From: Magallana angulata
Taxonomy: Eukaryota; Mollusca; Bivalvia; Ostreida; Ostreidae
DNA length: 64,000 bases
Assembly (NCBI RefSeq): GCF_025612915.1
Contig: NC_069116.1
Coordinates: 41,447,090-41,511,089, forward strand
Direction of reading: 5' to 3'
In this document: piece after piece, positions 12,577-24,965 of the stretch
Layout of the letters: each line of letters starts with the position of its first letter
Position numbering within the stretch: position 1 is the first letter of the stretch
Notes under the pieces: model-generated
Databases searched by the model: none
Seen by the model: only the letters and a program-made list of their open reading frames with translations
What the model was told of the DNA's origin: nothing
Translations under genes and position numbers: made by a program

Positions 12577-12669
12577 TCTTCAAAGCGTGGATGATTGGTT
12601 GTTTGGGACGCTATTTATAAAATGTCAACATCCGGTTAAAAAAACGGAATTTCCGGTCAGCATGCTAGA
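12577..12669. promoter_or_regulatory. Bidirectional promoter between the stathmin-like gene and MTFP1
   Basis: The two start codons face away from each other across 93 bp. The spacer has no TATA box and contains two ETS-type cores: ACATCCGG and TTTCCGG. ETS/GABP (NRF-2) sites are common in short divergent promoters of mitochondrial-protein genes, which suits MTFP1. The functional role is inference. Confidence 0.6.
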
Positions 12670-14175
12670 ATGGAAAATGACATTGAAAAGGGAGATGTAG
12701 ACATTTTTAGAGATACACCTGTACGATATTTAGGTATGTACTTATTTTATATGCTCATCTTGTTACCGGTAGATGCAGCATGCATATTGTTACTTGCAGA
12801 GCTATTTTATGTTCATGATTCTCGACAAAGTGTGGAGGGGAGGGGGGGGGGGGGGTGAACATGCAATTATAAAACCATTTTGTCTCTTGTTCTCTCAGGC
12901 TACACAAATGAGGTTGGGGAGGCATTCAGAGCTCAGGTGCCCGTGAGATTGGTTCACCTGAGCTATGTGGTAGCCAGCGGATACGTGGTTGCTGACGCTG
13001 TTCACAAAGGATGGGAAGCTTCACAGGTGATGTGCTATAGAAAGACGGACAGACAGACAAATGGACATATAAACAGAGAGAGAGAGAGCTAGTTTTAAAA
13101 GTGTACATATATATAGTCTACACTCATGTACATGAAATGTGTCAGTTTTTTTCTTTTTTATGTATGTCTATTTTATTGCTAACCAATTTATAAGGGCCCC
13201 ACTCTGCGGGCACCCTATAGTAATCAGTCTGTCTGTCCATCTGAGATTGCATGTTTGGAGCCTATCTTCTCTCCCCTTGGTCTAATCTGGCTCATTCACC
13301 TTCACCTGCAGAGTGCCATTAGGTATAGGATATGCAGTGACAGGGAACCATTTTTCTAGGTGTATGTTAAGGTCATAGCAGAATTATATATAAAATCATT
13401 GTCTGGGACATCTCTTCTCTCCTCTGGTCCAATCTGGCTCATACTTCATTAACAGAGTGTTTATGGTCATAGGGTGTGCAGTGACCTTGAATAATGTTTG
13501 TAGGTCAATGTCATATCGGACAAGGTCAACATCAAAGCAAAATTCTCTGAAAGGCTTTTCATCCTATTGTCTATTATTTAAGCGGGGCCCTTTGAGATGG
13601 TCCCTATCTTAATGTTGTCTAGCTTTCACATACCACTGATATTTGAAGTATTAAACTTATTTGGAAGAAAAGGTCTTTGTTTACTCTTAAGTACTACAGG
13701 GTTTGATAAAAGAAAAGCAGTTTCCTGATGCAAAATTCCAAAACTGTTTAACTACAGAGCCAAATATAACCTTCCATTTTGCAAACATTCATCTCCTGGC
13801 CAAAATTCAAACAAGGGTATTTATTTAGATCTGTTTGTCTTGCAGAAACAATATGAAAACAGCAATAAGAAGCGGTCGCGGATGGGATGGGCAGTAGTGG
13901 ACACACTAATCTGGCAGGGGCTGGCATCTGTGGCTATCCCAGGCTTCACCATCAACAGAATCTGTACCTTCACAGGGGTACTACTCAAGAGGGGCGTGTC
14001 ATGGCCCGGGCCAGCCAGGAAGTGGGTCACCACGGCGGTGGGGCTTCTCTCCATCCCCATCATCATCAAGCCCATTGATAAGTCTGTGGACTATCTGATG
14101 GAGAACACGTTGAGAAGGTGGTACCATGTTGGACCTGTGTTAAAGGACCTGGTTCACCACAAAAGAAATGATTGA
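12670..14175 (+). CDS. MTFP1: Mitochondrial fission process protein 1 (MTFP1/MTP18), 3 exons, 173 aa
   Basis: Inner-mitochondrial-membrane protein required for normal mitochondrial fission. Exons 12670-12733, 12899-13026 and 13846-14175; GT-AG introns, phases close. Diagnostic family blocks: FRDTPVRYLGYTNEVGEAFR (residues about 15-34), LSYVVASGYVVADA, VDTLIWQGLASVAIPGFTIN (about 80-100), ARKWVTTAVGLLSIPIIIKP (about 124-143) and IDKSVDYLM. The hydrophobic stretches fit the family's membrane segments. Human MTFP1 is 166 aa, so this is full length. Intron 2 (819 bp) contains a diverged repeat (about 13190-13590). The gene is head to head with the stathmin-like gene. Confidence 0.96.
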
Positions 14176-15911
14176 CCAGAGTTGGATTTAGAAATTTTAG
14201 ATTGATGTCCCTTTCTCCCTTCCTCATGCCCACAACATACACTGTAGAGGTACCAATGTACCAGTAAATAATTGATTTATTTTTTTTTTTAAATAAGTAA
14301 TTATTGATATGGTTAAGCTATAAGTTACATTTCCTTGTTTATTCTTGAAAATACATTTGAGTACACCAAAAATGAGAAACCTAGATGTATCTTCAGTAAT
14401 CTAGCTCATAGAGCTTCCTGTCAGAGCCACTGTTGTGTTTTTATACATTCTTTTAAATTGCACCATTATGGTTTGTTTATGGAGGGTTGGTTGAAGACAT
14501 TGGTCTGAATATGCTGGACAAATGAGTAAGTGTTCTTTCAAGCATCACAGTATGATAGTATTATTGTACCTTTGTTATATATTTACAAGTACTTATACTC
14601 ATCTGTTGATATATCAGATTTTGATATTTCTACATTGTATGTAGAATTGTATTGTGTAAAACTCCATTTTTTTGTAACAAATTGTTTTTCTCTTATACAC
14701 TACCCTAGTCTCTGTATCTCAGGTTGTGTACATGTTTATATGTGTTCTGTAATTCCTGGGGAAAGTGGGTGTGCTCTGAAACTTTAATCATTTATAAGCC
14801 CAAAGGCTCACCAATAAGCTTAATGATCAAAGAATCCTGGAGATTTTTTAATAACTGTTTTACTATGATGGAAAAGCACACATAAACACAGGCAAGTGAC
14901 CTAATTTGACCTCGGTCTGGACATATGATCTTGAATAAATTGTTCTTCTGAGTAATGACATCAAAAGGATTGAATAAATAAGTGATGTGTTCATGCTATC
15001 AAGTAAAACAGGTAAAGCTTATAGTATTGTCATCGCTTACTAAATACCTGTATTGTTTTTATGGAGTTTACAAATGATATGCTTGTCATACAAATAAAAA
15101 AACTCACTACTTCAAAATATTTGGGGTTTTGAAATTTTTTTTGCCATGTTTGTTAGAAATTTTAAACATTTATCAATAAAAAACTTTTCTTAATAGCTTT
15201 AGTCTTTTAAATGTTATTATAAACGTTTTAGAAAAATCGAACTTTAACACCAGTTGATATATATTCGTTAGAATTGCTACTTTCGGTTTTCTGCAGATAC
15301 AAAATCTGTTTTTAGATTAGATTATGTAACTTGTTTAGAGTAACTTTTAAAAATTCTTTATGAATTTCAAACTAAGCGTGATTTTAATTATTAACTATGA
15401 ACAGTTCTCTTGGCCTGTCTTACTGTAAACATGAACATTTTTCTGAATTTTACGATTACTTTATTTTCTGCCAACTATTTACCTTGCGGTTTTCTTAGAT
15501 AAGAAGTTTTGCACTGTACAATGGAGAACATACTTTAATATAAAAAAATACCCCCCCCCCCGCAACCGAACAATCCCCGCATATACTTTGTGGCATAAAA
15601 CCCTGAAAAAGTTTGCAATCTTATGGAGATGTGGGTGGTTTTTTTCTTCAGAAAACGCATTTTTCCTAATTTCTTCAATTCACTTTTTTCAGTCATGTGG
15701 AATCGTGTAAGCGCCTTTTTATAAAAGTACAGATTTATTTTTTATTTTAAATTTTTAGCTGATTTACGCCAGAATCTATTTCCTAGTATATAAAATTTAA
15801 AAATATATCCAAATGAAAAACACAACAACAAGTTTTGAAAGGAGTGCTTACTTCTTTAATATCACAGATAATGAAATAAATAGAATTTCTTCTCATCATA
15901 CGTCTCTCAGG
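14176..15911. other. MTFP1 3' region and spacer, no gene
   Basis: AT-rich; candidate MTFP1 poly(A) signals are AATAAA at about 14935 and 15094. A poly-C tract lies at about 15551-15560. The minus-strand gene that follows probably ends near an ATTAAA signal at about 15855. No repeat family was recognised. Confidence 0.5.
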
Positions 15912-16625
15912 TCACTGGTCATCTACATTATAAAGAAAATTATTGTTTTTGAAAATAAAAAGGGTGCAACACAATAAAACCGTGTATCTGTTTATTCAGT
16001 TTTTTTTGCAAAAAATACAATAGTTAATACGCACATATGTCAGATATTATTTACTATATATTTTAAGTCGCTTGTGACATGCGAAAAAACAAACCCAGGG
16101 CATAAGGTGTATATATGATGTTGAACTTATTCAATAACTGCAGCGATATATCGATTTGATGTACAATTAGGAACACGTACCTCCTAAAGCGAACTGTTTA
16201 GCTCCTGGGACAGCAAGCTTTTTCGGGAAGAGCTTGGGGATGGACTGACGATGGTCGATGATAATGGTGGTGAGGGAGGTCATCGTGAAGTCCTTGGGGT
16301 AGAAAAGATCCGCCATCAGAGACAACGCCTCGTCAGAGTTGATGTTGGCTTGGAAGATTTGAGTTTTGGCGGGAAGAATGGCCGCCTTCTGCAACAGGTC
16401 TGCTGGCATCAGGAGGTTGCCAATGCTTGATTCGGGCATGCTCAGTGTGTTCTCTGCATTGCCGTCGTCTGCAAATAAGATACAAACAACAGTCACAATA
16501 CTTAAATGATTTATATCCATTCATTTGCTTAGTAACAGAAGACGATATCCCAGCGACTTACTGTAACTGTAGCACCATGATAAAGAACCAATTTGTAACA
16601 CGAGAAGAGCCCACATGACAGCCAT
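15912..16625 (-). CDS. Unrecognised small secreted protein, 3 exons, 120 aa
   Basis: Exons 16562-16625, 16181-16468 and 15912-15922 (minus). Exon 1 encodes a signal peptide (MAVMWALLVLQIGSLSWC) and ends in phase 1. Exon 2 carries the mature protein (about 95 residues, no Cys) with the stretches NLLMPADLLQKAAILPAK and TTIIIDHRQSIPKLFPKK. Its strong donor (GGAG|GTACGT) leads to a last exon of only four codons ending GGDQ. Without the last splice the frame stops after GGTCS, so the C-terminus is the least sure part. A TATA box sits at 16701-16708. I recognise no family. It is head to head with the Met-rich gene at 17122, about 500 bp away, and shares the phase-1 signal-exon layout of the other secreted genes here. 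Confidence 0.75.
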
Positions 16626-16700
16626 TAGATGAAATGAAATGGCATCGTCGTGATTAGCAGAAATGTCACCGATCAAATCAGTAATTTGAAATTTAATCTT

Positions 16701-16708
16701 ATTATATA
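16701..16708 (-). promoter_or_regulatory. TATA box of the secreted-protein gene at 15912-16625
   Basis: TATATAAT on the minus strand, about 76 bp upstream of the start codon, which leaves a 5' leader of about 45 nt. Confidence 0.55.
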
Positions 16709-17018
16709 CCGTACAACTGTAATCGATTACCCCCTTTTTTTACACAACGATAAACCATAAAATTTACAAATGACCATATACTTTTCATTGATTTATAACA
16801 TTCCTGACATGAAAACAATAAACAACTAATAAATGTCGGAATGGGTCCCATTCGAACATTGAATAGACTATGATGTATGTAGATAAAGTATACGGCAAAT
16901 AAGCAGTTAAGGACAGGACAAAGAGTTTGAGAGGTCCGAAACAGGGACACACAAGTACAGTTGACCACTTGTCAATTCATCTTGGTTTTGGGATAAATGA
17001 TGCATAGTTTTCAGGAAA

Positions 17019-17025
17019 TATATAA
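17019..17025 (+). promoter_or_regulatory. TATA box of the Met-rich gene at 17122
   Basis: TATATAA preceded by AGGAAA, 97 bp before the start codon. Transcription would begin near 17050, giving an uninterrupted leader with no 5' intron, unlike the later Met-rich genes. Confidence 0.6.
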
Positions 17026-17121
17026 GAATCTAGATGAGGATTTTGAAAACAAAAGATATCAGAGAACAGAGAGAACTTGATTTAGTGGTTTTTAGCAAAG
17101 ACCAATTATTCTTAAGTCAAA

Positions 17122-17965
17122 ATGAAATCCAAAATGTGTTTACTCTTTATGCTTTTGGGCATCAATTGTATTGATGCAACTTACAAAGGTAATGTTATAT
17201 TCATTTTGATACTTAGTGAAAATGATCTTCATATCAGTACATCGATTTTATTTTACGAAAAAAAGAATGTATCAAGTTTGCTGATCATTTTATACTTTTC
17301 TTTTTTCAGTTTATTATTTTCCTCCATCAAAAGTCTACAAGAAGAAATGGATGACAGGCAATTCATTGCCTCGCATGCGTATGGATTCTGCATTATTCCC
17401 ATCATCCGCCATCACTGACGCTGGAACTGTTGCCATGGCAACAGGAATGCCCGTAGCTAGCGTCATGTCAATGGCAAACAGCCCAGTGCAGCGCAGCATC
17501 CTTTTAACCATGGCTAACTCGGTCCGAAACGCTATGACGTCACCATTACGGAACAACATTGCCAATCCTAGGCAATCAACTGCATCTATGATGCCTAATA
17601 ACCTATCAGTGAATCCGATGATGTCTTCATCAACAGCCTCAACAGATCCTTTCATATCTACAATGAGCAGTATAATGTCTATGTTGACAAATTCAATGAT
17701 GGCTCAGAGTAATAATCCAATGATTTCATCCACGTCCAGAAGATTGATGACTTCTATGACGCAACCAATTGCAACAAAGATGACGGGTAACAACAACGCC
17801 ATGATGGGTAGTGCAATGACGACAGCAGCTAATTCTGAAACCACCGCCGCTTTACGATTTCCCAGTGCGGATGAAGTACTCAGTTCCGCGATGACGGAAG
17901 CGGTTGGTCAAGCCAGACTCGCCTCGTACCCAATGAGCAGATTCTTCGGATCAAGCTATTTTTGA
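17122..17965 (+). CDS. Met/Ser/Thr-rich secreted protein, 2 exons, 240 aa
   Basis: Exons 17122-17188 and 17310-17965. Exon 1 encodes a signal peptide (MKSKMCLLFMLLGINCIDA) and ends in phase 1. The mature protein opens with a Tyr/Lys-rich segment (YKVYYFPPSKVYKKKW), then becomes Met-, Ser-, Thr- and Asn-rich with loose repeats such as MSTDP-like TASTDPFISTMSS and NPMISS, and ends with aromatic residues (FFGSSYF). No Cys in the mature chain. It resembles the pair at 20946 and 24966 in shared pieces (MTSP, NPMMSSS) and in an aromatic C-terminus, and is probably an older paralogue. Met-rich secreted proteins are known from mollusc nacre (MRNP34 of pearl oysters) and hinge ligament; the assignment of this gene to such a role is inference. 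Poly(A) signal AATAAA at about 18074. Confidence 0.88.
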
Positions 17966-19381
17966 ACATTCTGGTGATGTTTCTTTGCAAAAGACAAGAA
18001 TCATTCTATTTCGTTTTGAATCATAATTTCATTTATCTATTTTTGCATTATTTATTTTGTGCATTTATATGCTAATAAATGTGACAAATTTAAATAAAAT
18101 TCTTGTTTATTAATGAATAGCACTTTCTTGCATTGGGTAATTTTTTTTGTGTATAAAATATACATGTGAAGGTTTTTACATATTTTTTTACTCAAATAAT
18201 TCTTATTTCTATGATCTGACAACCTACAAATACTATACATTGAATCATTTTCCGGAAAAATAAAATACAGTTGGGCTAGAATAATTAACACAATTAATTA
18301 ATTAAAGAAACGGAGATATCTGATAAATTGAACATTCGGGGGTGAACAGTTACAATATGTTTATGTCATCTGTTAGCGACATATAGCCAAATGCTATATG
18401 CTATTTATAAAAGGTATACCTTTATATGGCCCTGTTTACAACATAGCACAGATGACACCAAATCTGCCTAATTAATCATGTAACCCGGGTGTGTCTGCCT
18501 CATAATATTTCAAAAGGATTTTGCGATTAATATGTACATATACATACACGATAATCATTGTAAAGCATTTATTAAGAGATCAAATATATAATGTAGAATA
18601 CTAGTAATATGTACGTGCTTGTTTTTCTTTTTCAATTATATACCTGAAATTCATCAAATGTTCTAGATAGTTTAATATTTTTTAAATGACACAAAAAATA
18701 CAGTAACTGTCAAACACTACAGTCTTCAACATTCGATTTAATTTGTAAATTGAGTAGCCCAAGTTCAAAAATATATTAATTGTAGAAGAGGTTATAATAA
18801 AAGATTGGATTATGCATGTGTAGGAAATTTGAGGTTTTAAACAGAAAAAACAAACCTTTATAGTGAAATACCAGTTTTATCATTGAAATGTGTACTGATA
18901 TGCATACAGTCTTAACCTAGTTTGAGATAAATTCTTTTTTAACTTGAAAATTTTACTGTACTTTATCCAGTAAGAGTTAGTTCTCGTAACAGATGGTCAA
19001 TGTAGCTTAATGTCTAGAATATGGATCCAAACACATGAACAACTCTTAAGTGAAGGCTTACATGTAAGGAATAAAAAAAAAAATAATCCACCGATAAATC
19101 AAACGTGATTTAATCATAATGGCATTATATAGATAATTTAGAGCAACGTACACGAGCTGTATTTGTAGAATTTTATTTTTGGTACAAAAACCTACTATAA
19201 TTCTGCATGTAACTAACACATTTACGTTAAATAAGTTAATTAAAGTGATAATCATTACAGTTTATCAAAAGAGAGATCTATCCACTAATAAAATCAGAGG
19301 AAACCAACTTTTTACAGGACAAATGTATAACTTTGCTTCAATCAGGACCTCTTACGAGCTTTTCCAACAAATTTTTTTTCT
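17966..19381. other. Spacer between Met-rich gene and the segmental duplication
   Basis: AT-rich, no coding region or recognised repeat apart from the 3' untranslated region of the preceding gene. Confidence 0.5.
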
Positions 19382-19510
19382 TCATTATTATAGTTGTTTT
19401 TCAAATTACAACATTTCACATTAAGAAATTTAGATATATGAAAGTGCAGGTCATATTGATTCATATATAGAAATGTAGATACGTTTTCTCTAAAGTTATA
19501 CCTGACACTT

Positions 19511-19651
<141 letters not shown>

Positions 19652-19976
19652 CATATATACATATTAACGATGTGTATCCCACAACAATTTTTGGAACCGA
19701 TCTTATAAACCCGATATATGAGAACTATTTCCACCTAAAGATTTAAACATTGTATTGGAAAAATGTGTAGAAATATTTTATTAATTTGTTTATATTTACT
19801 AATTGATAATTCAAAATCACATTGGTTTCGATGTATCATAGCGAACAATATTTCATGTCCCAAGGGTTAAGTCCTTCAATTAGCTGTCAAAAGTTTTACA
19901 CAAATTTTCACTTTTCAAATGTTATATCTATCTTTGACAAGTAAACTAAACAAACGTATGTTAAATCTTTGTAATA

Positions 19977-19980
<4 letters not shown>

Positions 19981-20036
<56 letters not shown>
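19981..20036. repeat. (GA)n microsatellite
   Basis: About 28 GA units. The second duplication unit has a shorter, interrupted GA tract at about 24034-24072. Confidence 0.95.
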
Positions 20037-20038
<2 letters not shown>

Positions 20039-20722
20039 ATTATACAGGAACTATATCATATTTGAATGTTTACTTAAATAACGTTCCAGTTAATTCAAAA
20101 TCAATGGAAAATTTAGCTTGAGAATGAAAATAAGGCCCAAAATGATCAAACACAGTTTGAAGTAAACACACTGTTTGCATAGCAGTGTTAATCTTACATA
20201 ATAGTACTAATAATATCAATGAAAGAAATTTACATATATACATGTATATTCTAATCCAAAGCGCAACATTTTTTTTTACAGCTTATACAATCTTCCGTAC
20301 ATATTTCTTACAAGTACTTCCCATGTACTACATGCACCTTGGTCGAAAGATAAAAAGAGGTCAAATTAGTAATAAAAATCAAATACTTTATTTTTTCTTC
20401 TACGTAAAACATTTGTCTAACGTAGTTTTTTTATTACCGAAAAACCAACAAAAACAAAAGCTATTCATAACGAAAGATTCATAACACTAATAAAAAATCG
20501 ACTGGTAATATACCTAATTGAACATAGAATTCAAATCTTCTGATCATCCGATTAAAAACCGTGTGAAGATTCCAGAATTATTGCTATAATTTATGAGAAT
20601 AACGAACGATCTGACAGTCCATGTAACAGTCCATCACACATCAATAAGCGATCAAAGTTTATCCATCTCCAGTGTCGCCCGGCCGTTTTGCTCTGTCCAC
20701 TGTGACATAATTTGTTAAAAGG

Positions 20723-20730
20723 TATATAAA
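20723..20730 (+). promoter_or_regulatory. TATA box of Met-rich gene copy A
   Basis: TATATAAA in the context AAAGGTATATAAAGCAGGCC, identical in copy B. A non-coding first exon of about 50 nt follows and ends at the donor AAG|GTAAGAG (20803/20804). Confidence 0.8.
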
Positions 20731-20945
20731 GCAGGCCACTTCAGGACAAAATCATAAACCTCCTATTCCAGTCTTTTCTACAGATCTAGAATAACCATTC
20801 AAGGTAAGAGATACATGTGCAATAAGTTTTGGTATTGTTCTGTTCCTTTTTTTTTCGGTTCATTTTGCTATTTTGCCACTAAAAATAATAATTCATTATT
20901 TAATGGTATTTTAAAGGAACATTAGCGTTGATTTTTCTTTTGCAG

Positions 20946-21848
20946 ATGAGATCCCAAACACTGGCTCTGCTTTTTGCACTAGTATGCTGTGGTGAAGCCA
21001 TTCCAAAATCCATGAAATATTACAGTACGTTTACCACTTTTGTTCAATTATTTTGGTTGGAAAGAATTTTATGCTTGCGATTTACCTGACAGTTGACTTG
21101 GGAATTTTTTTTTACAAAATAGTTCTTGTTTCTTACTTATTTAGAAAAACACTCTCGTATGTCATCACCAATGGGAGGCTCGATGATGGCGTCAGAACCC
21201 ACCATGGCTATGCAGGACTCTATTATTCCGGCATCCTCTATGGGTAACAATATGGCTACCAATGCAATGGCAAACGCAATGGCCAATGCTATGACGTCAC
21301 CTTCCGCCGAGATGACGGGAACAATGAATCCGGCCAATGCCATGATGAGTGGCTCCACAACACCCCTCCTTAGAGACGCCGCTCAGCTAGCCATGATGAC
21401 AGGTACATCTATGCCCATGATCACACAAATGATGACAACATCACCCATGATGCGCACCGTACTGTCCATGATGTCAAAACTAGCAGAAAATGTGATGAAT
21501 TCCAGACGCATGATGTCAATGATGTCCCCAATGATGTCCACAGACCCTATGATGTCTTCAAGTCCTCTGATGTCTATGGCATCCACTAATCCCATGATGT
21601 CTGCTATGTCATCCACTAATCCCATGATGTCTGCTATGTCATCCACCAACCCCATGATGTCTACTAGTCCAATGATGTCAATGATGAGCCCAATGTCAGA
21701 AACCATGTCTCCTTCCATGATGTCCATGACATCTAGTCCCATGTCTCCTTCCATGATGATGCCGTCCAGTTCAATGATGCAGGGCAATTTCTTCACACCA
21801 AGTGCAAGACGAGCCATGAACAAATTCGGCTACAGTAAATATTACTAA
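20946..21848 (+). CDS. Met/Ser-rich secreted protein, copy A, 260 aa
   Basis: Coding exons 20946-21024 and 21145-21848, after a non-coding exon near 20755-20803. The start codon is the first three bases after the splice acceptor. Signal peptide MRSQTLALLFALVCCGEA, then IPKSMKYYKKHSR, a phase-1 intron within that segment, then a Met/Ser/Asn/Thr/Pro-rich chain. A Met-Ser array occupies about residues 160-240, with the unit STNPMMSAMS repeated, and the protein ends in a basic aromatic tail (ARRAMNKF, then YSKYY). No Cys after the signal. Terminal Tyr pairs could serve in oxidative cross-linking (inference). Copy B at 24966 is almost identical; copy A is 10 residues longer through array expansion. 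Poly(A) signal AATAAA at about 21943. Confidence 0.92.
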
Positions 21849-22547
21849 GATTCTGCTTAGTGTTGAAATGATAATGTTTTGATGTATGATTGTGAATGAG
21901 AGAGTTAAATTATATTGATGAATTTTTTATTCGACAGTATTTTAATAAAAATCGTGTTTGAATGTATAGCATGAGTTTTTGTTTTTCCCTCAACTATACT
22001 AAATTTTACTAAATTAACGAAAATTGATATTCATAAATATTGATAAAATCACAGTAATTTTATAAGCTCTAGGAATTTTCTAATCTACAACATTCCGAAA
22101 CCCTTTATGTTAGGATAAATTATGATATTTACATTATGTTTTTCCATTAAATTCGGTGATGTTTAAATGCCTTTAAATGCAACACATATTCACTGCGTAT
22201 GAATTTACAAGTAATTTACATAAGCAGTCCTCAAACAGTGATTTCTATGTTATCTGAAAAAATATATTTTATAAATGTTGTCAAAACACCATGTTTTACA
22301 GTTTTCAACAAAAAAGTTGACTTTATTATTGAAAACAAAATTTTAAGAGTTATTTTTCATGGATTATATTTTCATGCTCGTCGATTCATCTCAACAGTCT
22401 ATTTGAAAACCAGTTTAAACCGGTTTCATAAACAGCTGTTCTTGCTAATTTACTCCCTCCGTTATATGTAATTTATATCAATTTATTTAAGTAAATAATT
22501 GATGTCATCGGTAAGGGAATGTAAATATAAACATTAAAGGATTTATC

Positions 22548-22668
22548 TTTGACGTCGTCGTGTCAATAACTGCCGTCAGGTGAGCAGACAAATTATCATA
22601 ACGCGCTAACGCGCGTTATTCAATTTGTCTGCTCACCTGACGGCAGTTATTGACACGACGACGTCAAA
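22548..22668. repeat. Near-perfect 121-bp hairpin
   Basis: The 47-bp arms 22548-22594 and 22622-22668 are perfect inverted repeats (outer end TTTGACGTCGTCGTGTCAAT). The 27-bp centre is itself partly palindromic (ATAACGCG ... CGCGTTAT). It lies inside a stretch present only in duplication unit 1, so it probably arrived as a foldback or MITE-type insertion. Confidence 0.9.
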
Positions 22669-22859
22669 AATAACTCATTCAATACTATATTAAAATATGT
22701 TAAGAGGATGACTTAATAAATGAATTACTTGTTTTGAGCATGCGCAGATAATTGGTGATAAAAAAGTATGATGGCGTTTGAGTGCTGACATTCATGATTT
22801 AAAATTAACCAACATCCGATACTTTACATTAACACACTTTGGTTTTAATGTTTACATTC

Positions 22860-23250
22860 TGATTGCATGAAATACTCTGGCATAACAACACATTCTGACA
22901 TATGCTACACTCTAATATTCGTGAGAAACTCCATGAGATGCACTTTGATACATTGACCACTATGACAGTATGACACACCTTGACACTAAAGATAAGGGAT
23001 GGAACTATTTATCAAACTGCAGTAAATGATAATTGCACAATAGTATACACTATGACACCATGATACACTCTAACGCTTAAGGATGAAACAATTTACCAGT
23101 ATATAATTGCACTACATGATAACCTATGATGCTCTGATACAATTGAACATTTTGATCTAAAATGAAAGTTATGTACATGAAATTACACTCATGAAACACT
23201 ATGGCACTCTTTTGATACACTTTGACGAACCATAACAATTTTATCCAGGG
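22860..23250. repeat. Degenerate short tandem motif region, unit 1
   Basis: Many loosely spaced copies of TATGACAC, TTGACAC and GATACAC-like words, roughly every 10-20 bp, too diverged for a clean period. The equivalent in unit 2 is longer. Confidence 0.5.
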
Positions 23251-24764
23251 CAATGCACTTTTCGATCAGTAAAGCAGACACTTTAATTTCGACTATAACC
23301 ATTATTTGACCGAAAAATAAAAAAAGAAGGAATATCTAAATTATAAACCGATTCCTTTTTGAAAACCATTTATTACTCATTTACCTCGTATTACACCGCC
23401 GAAACACTAAATAAGTGTAGAGTCAAGTGAAGGGAGGTGCGTGGCTGATGGGAGCCACCTTTTAGGTAAAAAAATCATTATTATGGTTGTTTAAAAATTA
23501 CAACATTTCGCATTAAAAACTTAGATATGAAAATTGCGGACCATATTGTTTTAATTATAAACATGTATAGATAACGTTATACCTTACACTTACATATGTG
23601 TATGCTTGCTTTATCAACAATGTTTATCCCACATCAATTTTTGGAACCACTCTTATATATCCGAGATTTAAATATTGTATTGGAAAAATGTGTAGAAATA
23701 TTACATGATTTTGTTTATATTACTAATTGATAATTCAAAATTAGATTGGCTTAGATGTATCATAGCGAACAATTAATATTCCATGTCCCAAGGGTTAAGT
23801 CCTTCAATTAGCTGTCAAAAGTTTATACAAATTTTCACTTTTCAAATGTTATATCTATCTTTGACAAGTAAACTAAACAAACGTAAGTTATAAATTGTAA
23901 AACGACATGATACCATAGTTAAATTTTGTTTTAAGTATACTCTATGATATTCCTTACAACTATACTGTATATATTAAGAATTAACAAACAACAAAAATAT
24001 TTTGAATCATTGAATTAATTATTTAATTTTCAGAGAGAGTGAGAGAGAGAGAGGGGGCAAAGATAGAGAGAGCATTATAGGAACTGTATTATATTTGAAT
24101 GTTAATTCACGTTCCAGTTAGTTCAAAACCAATGGAAGTCAACAGTTAGGTTGAGAATGAAAATAAGGCCAGAAACGACAAAACAATTTGAAATACACAC
24201 TGTTTGCATAACAGAGTTAATGCTAAATAAGTGTAATAAAAATACATGTATCAAATAAAGAAATTTATATACACATGTATATATTTTTTCTCATCCAAGG
24301 CGCACCACTCTTTCTTAATTACTGTATATATACAATTTTACGTATATATTTCTTACAAGTACTTCTCATAGACTACATGCATCTTGGTCGAAAGATAAAA
24401 AGAGGTCAAATTAGTAATAAAAATCAAATAGATCATTTTTTCTTCTACGTAAAACATTTGTCTAACGTAGTTTTATTACCAAAAGACCAACAACAATCAA
24501 AAGCTATTCATAACGAAAGATTCATAACACTAATAAAAATCGACTAGTAATATACCTAATTGAACATCGAATTCAAATCTTCTGATCATCAGATTAAAAA
24601 CCGTGTGAAGATTCCAGAATTATTGCTATAATTTATGATAATAACGAGCGACCTGACAGTCCATGTAACAGTCCATCACACATCAATAAGCGATCAAAGT
24701 TTATCCACCTCCAGTGTCGCCCGGCCTTTTTGCTCTGTCCACTGTGACATAATTTGTAAAAAGG

Positions 24765-24772
24765 TATATAAA
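24765..24772 (+). promoter_or_regulatory. TATA box of Met-rich gene copy B
   Basis: TATATAAA in the same context as copy A. The upstream block (CCAGTGTCGCCCGGCC, then GCTCTGTCCACTGTGACAT) is also conserved between copies. The non-coding first exon ends at 24848 (CAAG|GTAAGAG). Confidence 0.8.
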
Positions 24773-24965
24773 GCAGGCCACTTCAGGACAAAATCATAAA
24801 CCTCTTATTCCAGACTTTTTTTTTACAGATCTAGAATAGCCATTCAAGGTAAGAGATATTCGTTTCGTTTTTATTCTTTTTTCACAATACTATCTTCCAC
24901 TAAAAAATAAGTCACCAATTAATGGTATTTTAAAGGAAAATTAACGTTGATTTTCTTTTTTTTAG

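Noticed and set aside
21137-21823. Minus-strand open frames across Met-Ser genes at 21 and 25 kb (DIMGLVDD-type repeats)
   Set aside because: Antisense shadows of the ATG-rich arrays; no start context, signal peptide or splice structure.
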